The notes: generated from the sequence alone by a model not told the origin. A stretch of 29,072 bases of DNA from CAVLCC01 sp963661535 (GCA_963661535.1 CAVLCC010000026.1:1-29072); one strand, 5' to 3'; numbered from the stretch's first letter, positions 1 to 8,177 are shown. Translations and numbers: made by a program.

Positions 1-2
1 GC

Positions 3-917
3 ATTGCTCAGTGGTCAACAGTTGTTAAATCTCTTTATGACGAAGATAAATGGGCAGAGCGTGACCTGCGTGTTTTCTTGAGCGGCTCTTCTTCTCTTCT
101 TCTCCAACATGGACTGAATGAATCACTTATGGGACGCTTTGAAGTAATTCCATTTACCCATTGGAGTTTTTCTGAAATGCAAGAGGCGTTTGATTACACG
201 CTTCAAGAATTTTTATATTTTGGTGGATATCCAGGTGCAGCCGTCTTTAAAAATAACGAAAAAAGATGGCTCGATTATATGCAAAATTCTGTTATAACTC
301 CTTCAATTGCAAAAGACGTTGTTGCTATGCAAGATGTAAGAAAACCTGCACTTATGCAGCGACTCTTTATGCTCGGGTGTGAATATTCTGCTCAAGAATT
401 GTCGTTTAGAAAGATGCTTGGGCAGCTCGATGATGCAGGCAACACAGCAACACTTTCTCATTATCTTGAATTGTTAAACAATGCCTCGCTTTTATGTGGG
501 CTGCAAAAATATGATAAGAAAATGCTCAATACGCGTGCAAGTTCTCCTAGATTTTGTGTATATGACACGTCTTTTATGATTGTGGCATCAGGTCAAGATA
601 GGCACTCCCTGCTTACAGAGCCTTCAAAATTTGGTCATCTTTGTGAGGCTGCTATTGGCGCGTATCTTTTAGCGCGTGCTCGACAAGACGGCTTTAACGT
701 ATTTTGGTGGCGCGATGGCAATTTTGAAGTTGATTTTGTGCTCCAAGATGGTGAGCGCATAACGGCTATTGAGGTTAAGAGTTCTCGTCCTAAAAATGCC
801 GATGGTCTAGCAAAATTTATGAGCAAATTTTCTAACACTAAGCCTCTTGTAGTTGGGTCAGACTACACGGGTTGTTCGTTAGAAGATTTTTTGCTCGGAA
901 ACATTGACTTGTTTTAG
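3..917 (+). CDS. AAA ATPase with DUF4143 domain (5'-partial)
   Basis: The reading frame is open from the left edge, so the N-terminus with the Walker A motif lies outside the window. The first visible residues (IAQWSTVVKSLYDE, then RVFLSGSSS) match the stretch just after Walker B in the AAA_14 family, with LSGSSS as the sensor-1 segment. The C-terminal half is DUF4143, ending in a nuclease-like fold: EVDFVLQDG followed by AIEVKSS has the D...ExK spacing of PD-(D/E)xK proteins. Members are widespread, probably ATP-dependent, and of unsettled function; some sit beside toxin-antitoxin or restriction genes. An internal TTG at 78 could be mistaken for the start but would delete conserved sequence. 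The stop is 9 bp before the next small gene, so the two are probably co-transcribed. Another DUF4143 ATPase lies at 17746-19065. The family call is firm; the biological role is unknown. Confidence 0.85.
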   Translation: MAQWSTVVKSLYDEDKWAERDLRVFLSGSSSLLLQHGLNESLMGRFEVIPFTHWSFSEMQEAFDYTLQEFLYFGGYPGAAVFKNNEKRWLDYMQNSVITPSIAKDVVAMQDVRKPALMQRLFMLGCEYSAQELSFRKMLGQLDDAGNTATLSHYLELLNNASLLCGLQKYDKKMLNTRASSPRFCVYDTSFMIVASGQDRHSLLTEPSKFGHLCEAAIGAYLLARARQDGFNVFWWRDGNFEVDFVLQDGERITAIEVKSSRPKNADGLAKFMSKFSNTKPLVVGSDYTGCSLEDFLLGNIDLF

Positions 918-926
918 GGGGTTATT

Positions 927-1127
927 ATGGATTCTATCAATCAGTTATTAAAGCAGGGTATGCCCGCTGGAGAACTTCCCTTAAATTTGCATCTTCCTAC
1001 TACAAAACCAACTGCAATTAGTAGTATGAGCTGTGCAGAACTAGGTGCAAACCTAATGAAGGGAATGCAATCACTGAAATCAGATAAAACCTATACTACA
1101 GATGAAGTTGATTGGAATATTGTCTAA
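927..1127 (+). CDS. Small antitoxin-like protein (66 aa)
   Basis: ATG start preceded by a good ribosome site (AGGGGG, 6 bp upstream), only 9 bp after the DUF4143 ATPase, so the two form a likely operon. The protein has no membrane segment. The segment GMPAGELPLNLHLPTTKP, followed by a short helix and KTYTTDEVD, is reminiscent of the C-terminal half of small antitoxins (RelB/DinJ or prevent-host-death type), where a Y-T-x-D/E-E-V pattern near the end is common. The N-terminal DNA-binding part is very short and no toxin follows: the next gene is a MATE pump on the opposite strand. It may be an orphan antitoxin, a shortened remnant, or an unrelated partner of the ATPase. That it is a gene is well supported; the antitoxin reading is weak. 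Confidence 0.6.
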   Translation: MDSINQLLKQGMPAGELPLNLHLPTTKPTAISSMSCAELGANLMKGMQSLKSDKTYTTDEVDWNIV

Positions 1128-1240
1128 AGGAATTTGGTATATAAGCGCGTCGTATTTTTGTGATTTATTCCACAGACTGTGCGCATCGTTTATCCATATA
1201 AAAACAATCGCACTGATGCACACCACTAATCACGCTGTCG

Positions 1241-2602
1241 CTAATCCGACTCAACTTTCCCATTCATTTTCTTGAGCACAGGAATTATCAAGAACATAGA
1301 AATTACAAATGCAATCCAGTCAGCAAATGGGGTTGCCCAAGCAATTCCAGATATCTCCATCGTGCTGCTTAACACAAGCATAAACACAACATCTAGGCTG
1401 CCCTTGCGCAAAAGCGACAAAATCAGCGGCTGAACCTTCTTTCCAATTGCCTGAAAAACGGTAATGCACATAAAGTTAATTGCCGTAGTAGGACACGCAA
1501 GACAAATTACCTTTAGAAAACTTTGCGCAAAGTCGACGGTCTCGGCGTCGGCAATAAAGACGCTCGAAATTGGAACGGCAAAGAAATACAGCAGCGCTGT
1601 TCCGCAACCAGCAACTATCAGGCTAAAGAGAAATGCTGCCTTTATGGCAGACTTCATTCTCTCGTGGTTGCCAGAAGTGTAGTTATAACCAATTAGCGGA
1701 AGTGTACCTTGCGTCATGCCCTGAGCAATTGCATATGCAAGCGAGTCTATCTTCTTGGCAATTCCCATACCTGCAATAGCGGTGTTTGAGTATCCAGCAA
1801 CAATATTATTTAGCACAGTGTTTGAAACGGTACTCATCAGGGTCATCACAAATCCAGGCAATCCAACTGTTATCACTTCGAGCGGGATTTTTTGCTTTAC
1901 TGAATATAGTTTGGGGTTAAGCGTGATTGTTGACACTTTTCGGATTTTTATCAAAAACACAATGAAATACAACATTGCAACTAGATTGGAGAGCATGGTT
2001 GCAATCGCAGCACCAGCAATATTTAGTTGTAGAACAAAAATAAATAGTGGATCTAGAGCGATGTTTAGAATCCCTCCCATCGCCACCCCAAAGCCTGCTT
2101 GTTTGGAATACCCCTCCGAACGAATTAGATGTGCAAACTCTGCATTCATCACAGTAGGAATGGCACCAATACCAATAGTCCAAAAAACATACTCTTTTAA
2201 AAAGCCCCATGTTTGCTCTTTTGCTCCAAGTATTGGAAATATATATGGCTCCAAAAACAAAAATGCAACGGCATATAAAAACGCAACAGCTATTCCTGTC
2301 CAAATGCAAAAAGATGCTGTATGGCGTGCTTTTTGTTTATCGCCTAAGCCAAGGGAGCGCGAAATTAGGCTTGAACCTCCAAGTCCAAACAAGTTTGCAA
2401 ACGCAGTTAGAAAAATAAAGGCCGGCATTGCTATGGTTGTGGCAGCAACCTGCAGTGGATCGTTTAGCTGGCCGATAAAGAAAGTGTCGGCCATATTGTA
2501 GACCACTGTAATAAGCTGGCTTATAACCGTTGGAACAGCAAGCGATAACACAGCTCTTTTTACTGGCATCTCGGTAAAAAGCAAGGCTCTTTCGTTACCC
2601 AC
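1241..2602 (-). CDS. MATE family multidrug efflux transporter
   Basis: The 453-residue protein has the length and twelve hydrophobic segments of the MATE family, DinF/MepA-like branch. Recognisable features are an N-terminal PVKRAVLSLAVPTVISQL helix, the ADTFFIGQL loop after the first membrane segment, and GLGGSSLISRSLG in the third segment, with the same layout repeated in the second half (GMGIAKKIDSLAYAIAQGM). MATE proteins export drugs or metabolites using a proton or sodium gradient across the inner membrane. The start is a GTG that overlaps the end of the upstream TetR gene by 8 bp (GTGGGTAA), indicating translational coupling. Regulator and pump therefore share the operator-bearing promoter near 3230-3258. 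The substrate cannot be read from sequence. Confidence 0.93.
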   Translation of the reverse strand: MGNERALLFTEMPVKRAVLSLAVPTVISQLITVVYNMADTFFIGQLNDPLQVAATTIAMPAFIFLTAFANLFGLGGSSLISRSLGLGDKQKARHTASFCIWTGIAVAFLYAVAFLFLEPYIFPILGAKEQTWGFLKEYVFWTIGIGAIPTVMNAEFAHLIRSEGYSKQAGFGVAMGGILNIALDPLFIFVLQLNIAGAAIATMLSNLVAMLYFIVFLIKIRKVSTITLNPKLYSVKQKIPLEVITVGLPGFVMTLMSTVSNTVLNNIVAGYSNTAIAGMGIAKKIDSLAYAIAQGMTQGTLPLIGYNYTSGNHERMKSAIKAAFLFSLIVAGCGTALLYFFAVPISSVFIADAETVDFAQSFLKVICLACPTTAINFMCITVFQAIGKKVQPLILSLLRKGSLDVVFMLVLSSTMEISGIAWATPFADWIAFVISMFLIIPVLKKMNGKVESD

Positions 2603-3194
2603 GGTGCTCGCGCTCCTCCATATCCTCCATTTCCTTCATATGAAGACCGTTAATCACACAATCAATAGCTGCCTTATAACTCTCTTCAGCTGAAACCGAA
2701 TAATGCGAAAAATATCCCACCAGCTCCTCAAACACAAAACCATGCATTGTTGCTCGCAACAGCCTCTCATAATGTATTAGATATTCTTGCGATAAATCGT
2801 AATCTCCAAGCACACACACAAACGGCTCAGTTGTCATGGCTGCGGCTTTCTTTAGTGTCTCGTTATTACTAGAGGGTATTTGCATGATTAGCTTATAGAG
2901 CTCGGTGTGCTCAAACGCAAAGCGTCTGTAGCCCTCTGCAAGGGCGTATACGGCGCTGTCTTTGTGCTTGCTATCAATTGCTTCTAGCAAATAATCACAC
3001 TGCTGTTTTAGAGCAGACAACCCGACCTCGGTGTATAGAACCTCCATGCTTTCGATATGTGTATATAGAGAAGCTGTTTTGATCTCGAGCTTGTCCGCGA
3101 GCTTTCGCATAGAAAATTCGCTGGAGCCGCTTTGCTCAATCAATTCTTTGGCTGCATTAACAATAATCTCTTTATTAAGTCCCTTGTGGAACAT
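2595..3194 (-). CDS. TetR/AcrR family transcriptional regulator
   Basis: The N-terminal helix-turn-helix reads IIVNAAKELIEQSG, then FSMRKLADKLEIKTASLYTHI, a typical TetR DNA-binding domain. The C-terminal ligand domain (YRRFAFEHTELYKLIMQIP) resembles the WHG/TetR_C family. The frame stays open to a GTG at 3296, but I choose the ATG at 3194 (199 residues). A GGAG ribosome site lies 9 bp before it, and a good promoter lies inside the longer reading frame (3230-3258), so the longer form would begin upstream of its own promoter. The gene overlaps the MATE pump by 8 bp and is expected to repress both itself and the pump until a ligand binds. Confidence 0.9.
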   Translation of the reverse strand: MFHKGLNKEIIVNAAKELIEQSGSSEFSMRKLADKLEIKTASLYTHIESMEVLYTEVGLSALKQQCDYLLEAIDSKHKDSAVYALAEGYRRFAFEHTELYKLIMQIPSSNNETLKKAAAMTTEPFVCVLGDYDLSQEYLIHYERLLRATMHGFVFEELVGYFSHYSVSAEESYKAAIDCVINGLHMKEMEDMEEREHRG

Positions 3195-3208
3195 GCGTTT
3201 TGTCTCCA

Positions 3209-3227
3209 ATCCTAACGTTATTAGTTT
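3209..3227. promoter_or_regulatory. Second, imperfect operator O2 near the start site
   Basis: ATCCTAA, five bases, then TTAGTTT. The left arm is identical to the core arm of the 3234-3254 operator and the right arm matches in TTAG. It lies 8-9 bp from O1, just downstream of the -10 box at the expected transcription start, as expected for a second dimer site. Confidence 0.5.
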
Positions 3228-3229
3228 TA

Positions 3230-3258
3230 AATATATCCTAATGGCGTTAGGATAGCAA
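3230..3258 (-). promoter_or_regulatory. Promoter of the tetR-MATE operon
   Basis: On the minus strand there is a -35 box TTGCTA (3253-3258), exactly 17 bp of spacer, and a -10 box TATATT (3230-3235). It lies about 35 bp upstream of the chosen ATG at 3194. The spacer is almost entirely filled by an inverted repeat. Confidence 0.75.
3234..3254. promoter_or_regulatory. TetR-type operator O1 between -35 and -10
   Basis: Perfect inverted repeat: TATCCTAA, 5-bp spacer TGGCG, TTAGGATA (8-bp arms). It sits between the promoter boxes, so a bound TetR dimer would block RNA polymerase. This is the classical autorepression layout of this family. Binding is inferred. Confidence 0.75.
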
Positions 3259-3333
3259 GATATGAGCGCACTTAATTTTGTGATTAACAGGAACACTTAA
3301 CACACAACACACACCAGAGCGACGGAAAAATCG

Positions 3334-3417
3334 TTGGAACTAAAGCCGCTTGTAACAAATGAAATGTTTGCGTCGTTTTCTAATCTGATATGTGAGCAGG
3401 CTAAGTCTTTGTTTTAA
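3334..3417 (+). pseudogene. Possible short gene remnant
   Basis: A TTG-started frame of 27 codons ends in TAA and reads LELKPLVTNEMF, then ASFSNLICEQAKSLF. The composition is protein-like, but there is no ribosome site and no family is recognised. It may be the 3' end of a decayed gene or chance. The rest of 3300-3489 shows nothing definite. Confidence 0.15.
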
Positions 3418-3489
3418 TGGCAAACAATAGCAGCACACAAAACGCTCACTAAATAACGCTCACCAAAATTTAGCGCAAATCAAGCAGAC

Positions 3490-4266
3490 CTAAAACAGCG
3501 ACTCTTGCACAAACGCCGTGCAAAACGTACGGCGGTGAAAATCCGTAAGTCCATGTTCCTTAATTGCATCTGTATGCTGCTTGGAGCCATATCCCTTATT
3601 TTGCGCAAAGCAATATTCAGGATACTTAGAGTCTGCCTCTATCATCAAATGATCCCTTGTAACTTTGGCAACTATAGAAGCAGCAGCAATACAAGCCACT
3701 TTAGAATCCCCCTTAACAATGCATTGTTCGCGCGGGTGCACATGTATGGGGTTTCCGTCAATCAAAACCAAATCGGGGTCCAGTCCGGTGTTGTCTATAG
3801 CCATAAGCATTGCTCGTTTTAAAGAACCAACTATGCCATTTTTATCAATATCTTGTGGAGGAATGTGCGCAATTCCAATAGCTAGCGCGCGTTGTCTGAT
3901 TGCATCTGCAACTTCTTCTCTTTGTTTGGGCGAAAGCTGCTTAGAATCATTCAAACCACACACAACAGGCTCGTTGGGCAAAACAACTGCAGCTACAGTG
4001 AGAGGTCCTGCGATAGACCCGCGACCCACCTCGTCGATACCCATAACAATTTTGTCGTCGCCTGCTTCTCGCATAAGCTCATACATTTTTTTGACACGCT
4101 GAAGTTCTGCTTCTTGCTTTTCAATCCGACGCCTTGTGCTCTCAAAAGCCTTAGCAACGCTTACTCGGGGATCACTTCCAAATTCGTCATGCAACTGTGC
4201 TAGCTCCTCTTTATTGGCTAGCTTAATTTGCTCAACTATTTCTCTAACATTTTTTGTGTATCCCAT
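3490..4266 (-). CDS. rnhB: Ribonuclease HII
   Basis: RNase HII removes the RNA strand of RNA-DNA hybrids and single ribonucleotides from DNA. The hallmark GIDEVGRGSIAGP is at residues 77-88, and the acidic metal-binding residues are D78, E79, D170 (LIDGNP) and D187 (KGDSK), spaced as in the family. SIVAKVTRDHLM follows at about 197-208. At 258 residues it belongs to the longer, Firmicutes-like form with an N-terminal extension of about 70 residues (EIVEQIKLANKEEL, then a charged helix). The ATG at 4266 is the only sensible start. The rplS terminator lies upstream, so the gene probably has its own promoter or depends on read-through. Confidence 0.96.
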   Translation of the reverse strand: MGYTKNVREIVEQIKLANKEELAQLHDEFGSDPRVSVAKAFESTRRRIEKQEAELQRVKKMYELMREAGDDKIVMGIDEVGRGSIAGPLTVAAVVLPNEPVVCGLNDSKQLSPKQREEVADAIRQRALAIGIAHIPPQDIDKNGIVGSLKRAMLMAIDNTGLDPDLVLIDGNPIHVHPREQCIVKGDSKVACIAAASIVAKVTRDHLMIEADSKYPEYCFAQNKGYGSKQHTDAIKEHGLTDFHRRTFCTAFVQESLF

Positions 4267-4341
4267 AATGTATGCTCTCTTTTAATTTGTGTTTTGACTT
4301 AAGCCTCTGCGCCTCATAGCTGCACTCTATATCTAATAAAA

Positions 4342-4368
4342 CAGCCTAGGCTCTAAGAGTCTAGGCTG
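4342..4368 (-). terminator. Rho-independent terminator of rplS
   Basis: CAGCCTAG pairs with CTAGGCTG, and the stem continues through one G-T pair into CTC/GAG, giving about 12 pairs around a TAA loop. On the minus strand it is followed by TTTTATT. It lies 75 bp after the rplS stop. Confidence 0.85.
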
Positions 4369-4442
4369 CAAATCAAACATGTTAAAAAATCATAAAGACC
4401 TATGGATATAAGCCATGGCAAACAACTTTAAAAAGCGATTGG

Positions 4443-4787
4443 TTAAAATCCCTTCTCGCGAAGGCGAGCAGCTTTACCAACTTTGTCGCGTAGATAGTAA
4501 AGTTTTGCACGACGAACAGCACCGTGACGAACAACCTCAATCTTATCAATCTTTGGTGAGTTTAGAGGGAATGTGCGCTCTACTCCAACTGAGAAAGAAA
4601 TCTTTCTTACAGTAAATGTCTCACGATTCATTCCTCCAGACATACGAATTACATCGCCTTGGAAAACCTGAATTCTCTCGCGGTTGCCCTCTGTAATTCT
4701 ATAGTGAACTTTTACGTGGTCTCCAACTTGAACCTGAGGCAAATCCTCGCGCATCTGTTGTTGCTCAATAGCACGAATAATATCCAT
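4443..4787 (-). CDS. rplS: 50S ribosomal protein L19
   Basis: The 114-residue protein begins MDIIRAIEQQQMREDLPQVQ and carries the L19 signature HVKVHYRITEGNRERIQVFQG, then MNRETFTVRKIS and VGVERTFPLNSPKID, ending in VRRAKLYYLRDKVGKAARL. L19 sits at the interface of the two ribosomal subunits. The AGGAAG ribosome site precedes the ATG. Instead of following trmD and rimM as in many bacteria, the gene stands alone here with a possible promoter, a structured leader and its own terminator. Confidence 0.98.
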   Translation of the reverse strand: MDIIRAIEQQQMREDLPQVQVGDHVKVHYRITEGNRERIQVFQGDVIRMSGGMNRETFTVRKISFSVGVERTFPLNSPKIDKIEVVRHGAVRRAKLYYLRDKVGKAARLREKGF

Positions 4788-4863
4788 TATAATCTTCCTG
4801 TCTAACTAAATTAAAACCCAAAAACCTTGGGTTGGTTTTAACATCAAGCAGTCGTTTAGTATA
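4788..4863 (-). promoter_or_regulatory. rplS leader with terminator-like hairpin
   Basis: A possible -10 box TATACT (minus strand, 4858-4863) would start a leader of about 60 nt. In it TTAAAACC (4811-4818) can pair with GGTTTTAA (4834-4841), and the competing stem AACCCAA/TTGGGTT (4815-4821, 4828-4834) is followed on the minus strand by TTTTAATTT. Two exclusive stems with a U-rich tail suit a ribosomal-protein attenuator, but no clear -35 box is visible. Confidence 0.35.
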
Positions 4864-5096
4864 GCGCATTTTATGGACTATTTGCTGTGTTGCCGCCAAA
4901 AGCAACATATATGCCCGCAAGCGTGCATTTAACGCTTATTCAAACAACTTACGGCGAGCCAAATTTACAAGCGCTACCCACTGTGCACAAATACGCTCAT
5001 ACAAACCACTACTTTTAAAGAAAAACTTTGATATAAAATACACTAAAGCTTCGCAATTATATTATCAATTTAAACCAACATGGAGGGTACATCTAA

Positions 5097-5402
5097 ATGA
5101 TTAGGCATATTGAACTTGTAAAACTAAGCGAAATTTATGAAGGCAAAAACCGTGCAGAGCAAACTAAAGAACTTGCCTTGCTTCTAAAAAATATGCTTAG
5201 CGAAATTGAAGATGCAACATCTTTTGTGATAGATACCAAATCTCAATCTCTAGACCCAGTAGATGCCGACATTTATTTGCATGTAGATTTTGATTCGACA
5301 GATGCTTTAGAAGAATACTCACTTAATATGGAGAGACTTGCTGCATCTATTAAGGTTGCAAAACATGCTGAGTCAATATTGACATACGACCTTGTGATTT
5401 AA
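5097..5402 (+). CDS. Dabb family (stress-responsive A/B barrel) protein
   Basis: The 101-residue protein starts MIRHIELVKLSEIYEG and continues with TDALEEYSLNMERLAASIKVA, the pattern of the Dabb domain (PF07876), a small dimeric ferredoxin-like barrel. Bacterial members are cytoplasmic and mostly of unknown function. A strong GGAGGG ribosome site lies 8 bp before the ATG. It is a single-gene plus-strand unit with a terminator 24 bp after the stop. A TATAAAAT box is present near 5032, but no matching -35 is obvious. Confidence 0.8.
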   Translation: MIRHIELVKLSEIYEGKNRAEQTKELALLLKNMLSEIEDATSFVIDTKSQSLDPVDADIYLHVDFDSTDALEEYSLNMERLAASIKVAKHAESILTYDLVI

Positions 5403-5425
5403 GCAACACAACCAACAAATACAAA

Positions 5426-5469
5426 GAGTGCTAGCACCTAAAACCCCAAAGGTTCCAATGCTAGCACTC
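5426..5469 (+). terminator. Strong rho-independent terminator (Dabb gene)
   Basis: An 11-bp perfect stem GAGTGCTAGCA/TGCTAGCACTC is followed on the plus strand by CCCCTTTTAT. A small inner ACCT/AGGT stem lies in the loop. It may also act against minus-strand transcripts leaving the symporter gene. Confidence 0.85.
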
Positions 5470-5570
5470 CCCTTTTATACATCTAGGGTCTTATTTCCTC
5501 CGCGCTTAGTTTCTAGCTAATCTCCGCACCAGCTTTTCTTGAGGCAAGCTCAGAGAGCAGACCTCTACCT

Positions 5571-7196
5571 TTACTCCCCACGATTTTTATAGACGCTATC
5601 TTTTACGCGACCTATAATCACACCCATACCTCGTTTTTCGTTGGCAGCACTCACAACAGAACCAGCGGTCTCTTCTCCACCAGCCAAAACACCAGCGGCT
5701 TCTAATTCGCGATCCATTGCACTGTCGGGTCTTGGAGGCAAAACATCAAATGGCACAGGTTTTGTAAACAAACTCACAAGGGGAACCACAATCATCGATG
5801 CAAGCATAGAAAGCGCACCTGCATTTATTGGACTAGTAAACGGATAAACCATATTCACAACGGTTATTCCAATGCCTAGCACAAAGCTTGCCCAAACGCC
5901 TGCCTTACTAATGCGCTTGCTATAAATTCCCCAAAAGAACGGTCCTAAAAACGAGCCGGCCAAGGCACCCCAACTCACCGACATCAACTGCGCTATAAAT
6001 GTAATCGAACTGTTATATTGCACCAGTGCCAACACAGCCGAGATTGCAACAAATACAACTATAAGCCCTCTGATCCATGTGAGCTGTCGCTTCTCACTCA
6101 TATTTTTGTCTACACCTTTTATCATGTCGAGCGTTAGCACAGAAGACGAAGTTAGCACAAGCGAGCTGAGCGTGCTCATAGATGCCGATAAAACCAAAAC
6201 TATTACGAGGCCAACCAAGAGGTCAGGCAAATTTGAAAGCATTGTTGGAACTATGGAGTCATAGACTGGAGTCCCATTGGCTGCATATGTAATTTGGTCT
6301 GCGTAGAGGCGACCAAAGCCTCCCAAAAAATAACTTCCACCTGCAACAATTATTGCAAATATTGTGGAGATAATTGCACCCTGTTTAATGGCAGACCCGC
6401 TCTTAATGGCGTAGAATTTTTGAACCATTTGTGGGAGTCCCCAAGTGCCCAAGCTCGTGAGAATTATGACCCCTAGAAGATTGAACAAATCTGGCCCGAA
6501 CATAGATATAAACGCGCCTTGCATCTCGGTGCCCTCGGCTTGAATTTGCGATAGCGATATAACTGCTTCGCTAAATCCTCCGTTGCCTGCCATAACCGCG
6601 CACACAACAGCAACAATGCCAAACAGCATAACAATGCCTTGCAAAAAGTCGTTAACAACAGTGGCCATATATCCGCCTAGAACAACATATATGCATGTAA
6701 CTACTGCCATTCCAATTATGCAAGCCTCGTACGGAACTCCAAATGCCATCTCAAAGAGTCGCGATAAGCCGTTATAAACACTTGCTGTATAAGGAATTAG
6801 GAAAACAAAAATTATTGCTGCCGCAGCTACTCTTAGAGCTTGGCTATCAAAACGCTTGCCAAAAAACTCAGGCATGGTTGAGGCTTTTAGGCGCTGGGTT
6901 ATCTCGCGGGTTCGAGGTCCTAGCACCCACCATGCAAGCAGGCTTCCCAAAAATGCGTTGCCAATTCCAACCCAAGTGGCAGACATTCCATATTTCCAGC
7001 CAAACTGTCCCGCGTATCCAACAAATATTACCGCACTAAAATAAGATGTTCCAAAAGCAAATGCAGAGAGCCAAGGTCCGACGTTGCGACCTCCTAAAAT
7101 AAATCCATCAACATTTGCAGCGTGCTTTTTGCAATAAATACCCACTGCAATTGCAATTAATATAAAAATTCCTAGCAAAGCTAATTTTATTGCCAT
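5571..7196 (-). CDS. Sodium:solute symporter (SSS family)
   Basis: The 541-residue protein has about thirteen membrane segments. It begins with a short extracellular N-terminal helix and GFILGGRNVGPWLSAFAFG, continues with TSYFSAVIFVGYAGQFG, and carries GGYMATVVNDFLQG, the position of the SSS signature. VLVLSASMSTLSSLVLTSSS supplies the sodium-site serines and threonines of this family. It is probably a sodium-coupled uptake system for a small organic solute such as proline, pantothenate or a carboxylate; the substrate cannot be read. The cytoplasmic C-terminal tail of about 60 residues is polar. The start is ATG with a weak ribosome site. It appears to be a single-gene unit. Confidence 0.92.
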   Translation of the reverse strand: MAIKLALLGIFILIAIAVGIYCKKHAANVDGFILGGRNVGPWLSAFAFGTSYFSAVIFVGYAGQFGWKYGMSATWVGIGNAFLGSLLAWWVLGPRTREITQRLKASTMPEFFGKRFDSQALRVAAAAIIFVFLIPYTASVYNGLSRLFEMAFGVPYEACIIGMAVVTCIYVVLGGYMATVVNDFLQGIVMLFGIVAVVCAVMAGNGGFSEAVISLSQIQAEGTEMQGAFISMFGPDLFNLLGVIILTSLGTWGLPQMVQKFYAIKSGSAIKQGAIISTIFAIIVAGGSYFLGGFGRLYADQITYAANGTPVYDSIVPTMLSNLPDLLVGLVIVLVLSASMSTLSSLVLTSSSVLTLDMIKGVDKNMSEKRQLTWIRGLIVVFVAISAVLALVQYNSSITFIAQLMSVSWGALAGSFLGPFFWGIYSKRISKAGVWASFVLGIGITVVNMVYPFTSPINAGALSMLASMIVVPLVSLFTKPVPFDVLPPRPDSAMDRELEAAGVLAGGEETAGSVVSAANEKRGMGVIIGRVKDSVYKNRGE

Positions 7197-7282
7197 TCTT
7201 GTCTCGCTCTCTTACTCTCTTAAAAATTACTCGTTGTTTATCTACTACATGTTGTGTTAATAACATGAATCACCAACTATAT

Positions 7283-7355
7283 ATTGCGCTAGCTAGCAAT
7301 ACGCTGTTCTAACTGCGCGTCCATACGCTTCGCGAAGAGCACGCGCCCTACGCGC
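7283..7355. repeat. Cluster of GC-rich palindromes after the lysozyme gene
   Basis: ATTGC/GCAAT encloses GCTAGCTA at 7283-7300. GCGCGT at 7315-7320 can pair with either of two ACGCGC copies (7341-7346, 7350-7355), with CTTCGCGAAG (7328-7337) in the loop. The lysozyme stop is at 7371, so this may end its transcript or be a small repetitive palindrome. No clean U-run follows. Confidence 0.45.
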
Positions 7356-7370
7356 CCACACATCCCACTA

Positions 7371-8177
7371 CTATTGCGTCGTGCCCTCGTCTGCAAACAT
7401 CAGGTTCAGATCGCACAGTCCATCAACTCCATCAATTGTGGCAGTAGAAGTGTATTGCCAAATCTTAAAGTTATAAGTTGGCGTTGGCTTATTTCTATAT
7501 TCTGCTAGCCAAAGTTGATACCTATTTGCAATGGTGGTCAAATCAAAATTTCCATCTAGCCACTCATTATTGCCATAAATCATAGGCGTATAACCTCGCG
7601 CTTTAACCTGCTCACAAAATGCAATTGCTACACTTGTAAAGTCTGATGTTGACATCCCAGCAATACGCTCATTTGCAATTTCATTTTCTTCGAGGTCAAA
7701 TACCACGGGCAAGTTTTTGATGCTATATTGATCAGCAAAATCGCATACAAAGTTTGCCTCCTCGCGAGCTTCATCATCTGTTATTGCTTGCGAAAAAAAA
7801 TAAACTCCGCACTCGATATTTGCTGCCTTGGCGCTGTTTATGTTTTCTCTAGCCATTGGGTCTTCGTGAACTGCGCCCTCGGTATATCCGCGCCAACCAA
7901 CTCTAACATAGGCAAATTCAACTCCCGCATTTTTAACGCTTTGCCAGTCAATTGAGTTGTTGTGATACGAAACATCTATGCCAAAGGAAGCTTTCTCACC
8001 TGTGCTAGATGTATAGCTCTTATAATCGCCATCGGTTTGGAGCCTCGACCAGTCATAAGAGTGTTGAGGAACACTCTCTTTAGAAAAACACGACCCAAGC
8101 TTAAAGATAGCAAAGACGATTGCTGCAATAACCAAAACCGCAACAATCGCCTTGTTCTTGCCAAAACTATCCGACAT
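7371..8177 (-). CDS. Membrane-anchored GH25 lysozyme (muramidase)
   Basis: The 268-residue protein has a single N-terminal membrane segment (residues 9-28, IVAVLVIAAIVFAIFKLG) and an outward-facing glycoside hydrolase family 25 domain from about 65 to the end. Family hallmarks are FGIDVSYHNNSIDW (D68), GVEFAYVRVGWRG, GVYFFSQA, the catalytic VVFDLEE (D161, E163), PMIYGNNEW and the closing KIWQYTS...CDLNLMF. It should cut the N-acetylmuramic acid bond of peptidoglycan. No cell-wall-binding repeats are present, so it is probably tethered, acting in wall remodelling rather than secreted lysis. It is 45 bp after glyS and may share its transcript. Confidence 0.93.
   Translation of the reverse strand: MSDSFGKNKAIVAVLVIAAIVFAIFKLGSCFSKESVPQHSYDWSRLQTDGDYKSYTSSTGEKASFGIDVSYHNNSIDWQSVKNAGVEFAYVRVGWRGYTEGAVHEDPMARENINSAKAANIECGVYFFSQAITDDEAREEANFVCDFADQYSIKNLPVVFDLEENEIANERIAGMSTSDFTSVAIAFCEQVKARGYTPMIYGNNEWLDGNFDLTTIANRYQLWLAEYRNKPTPTYNFKIWQYTSTATIDGVDGLCDLNLMFADEGTTQ

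Noticed and set aside
1128..1240. Toxin gene next to the antitoxin-like protein
   Set aside because: Only 113 bp remain before the convergent MATE gene and no frame there is plausible.
1755..2501. A 248-codon open frame on the plus strand
   Set aside because: It lies entirely opposite the MATE gene and its product has no family features; it is a shadow frame caused by the codon use of the real gene.
3194..3296. Longer start of the TetR gene at a GTG at 3296
   Set aside because: The promoter and operator lie within this extension, and the ATG at 3194 has its own ribosome site.
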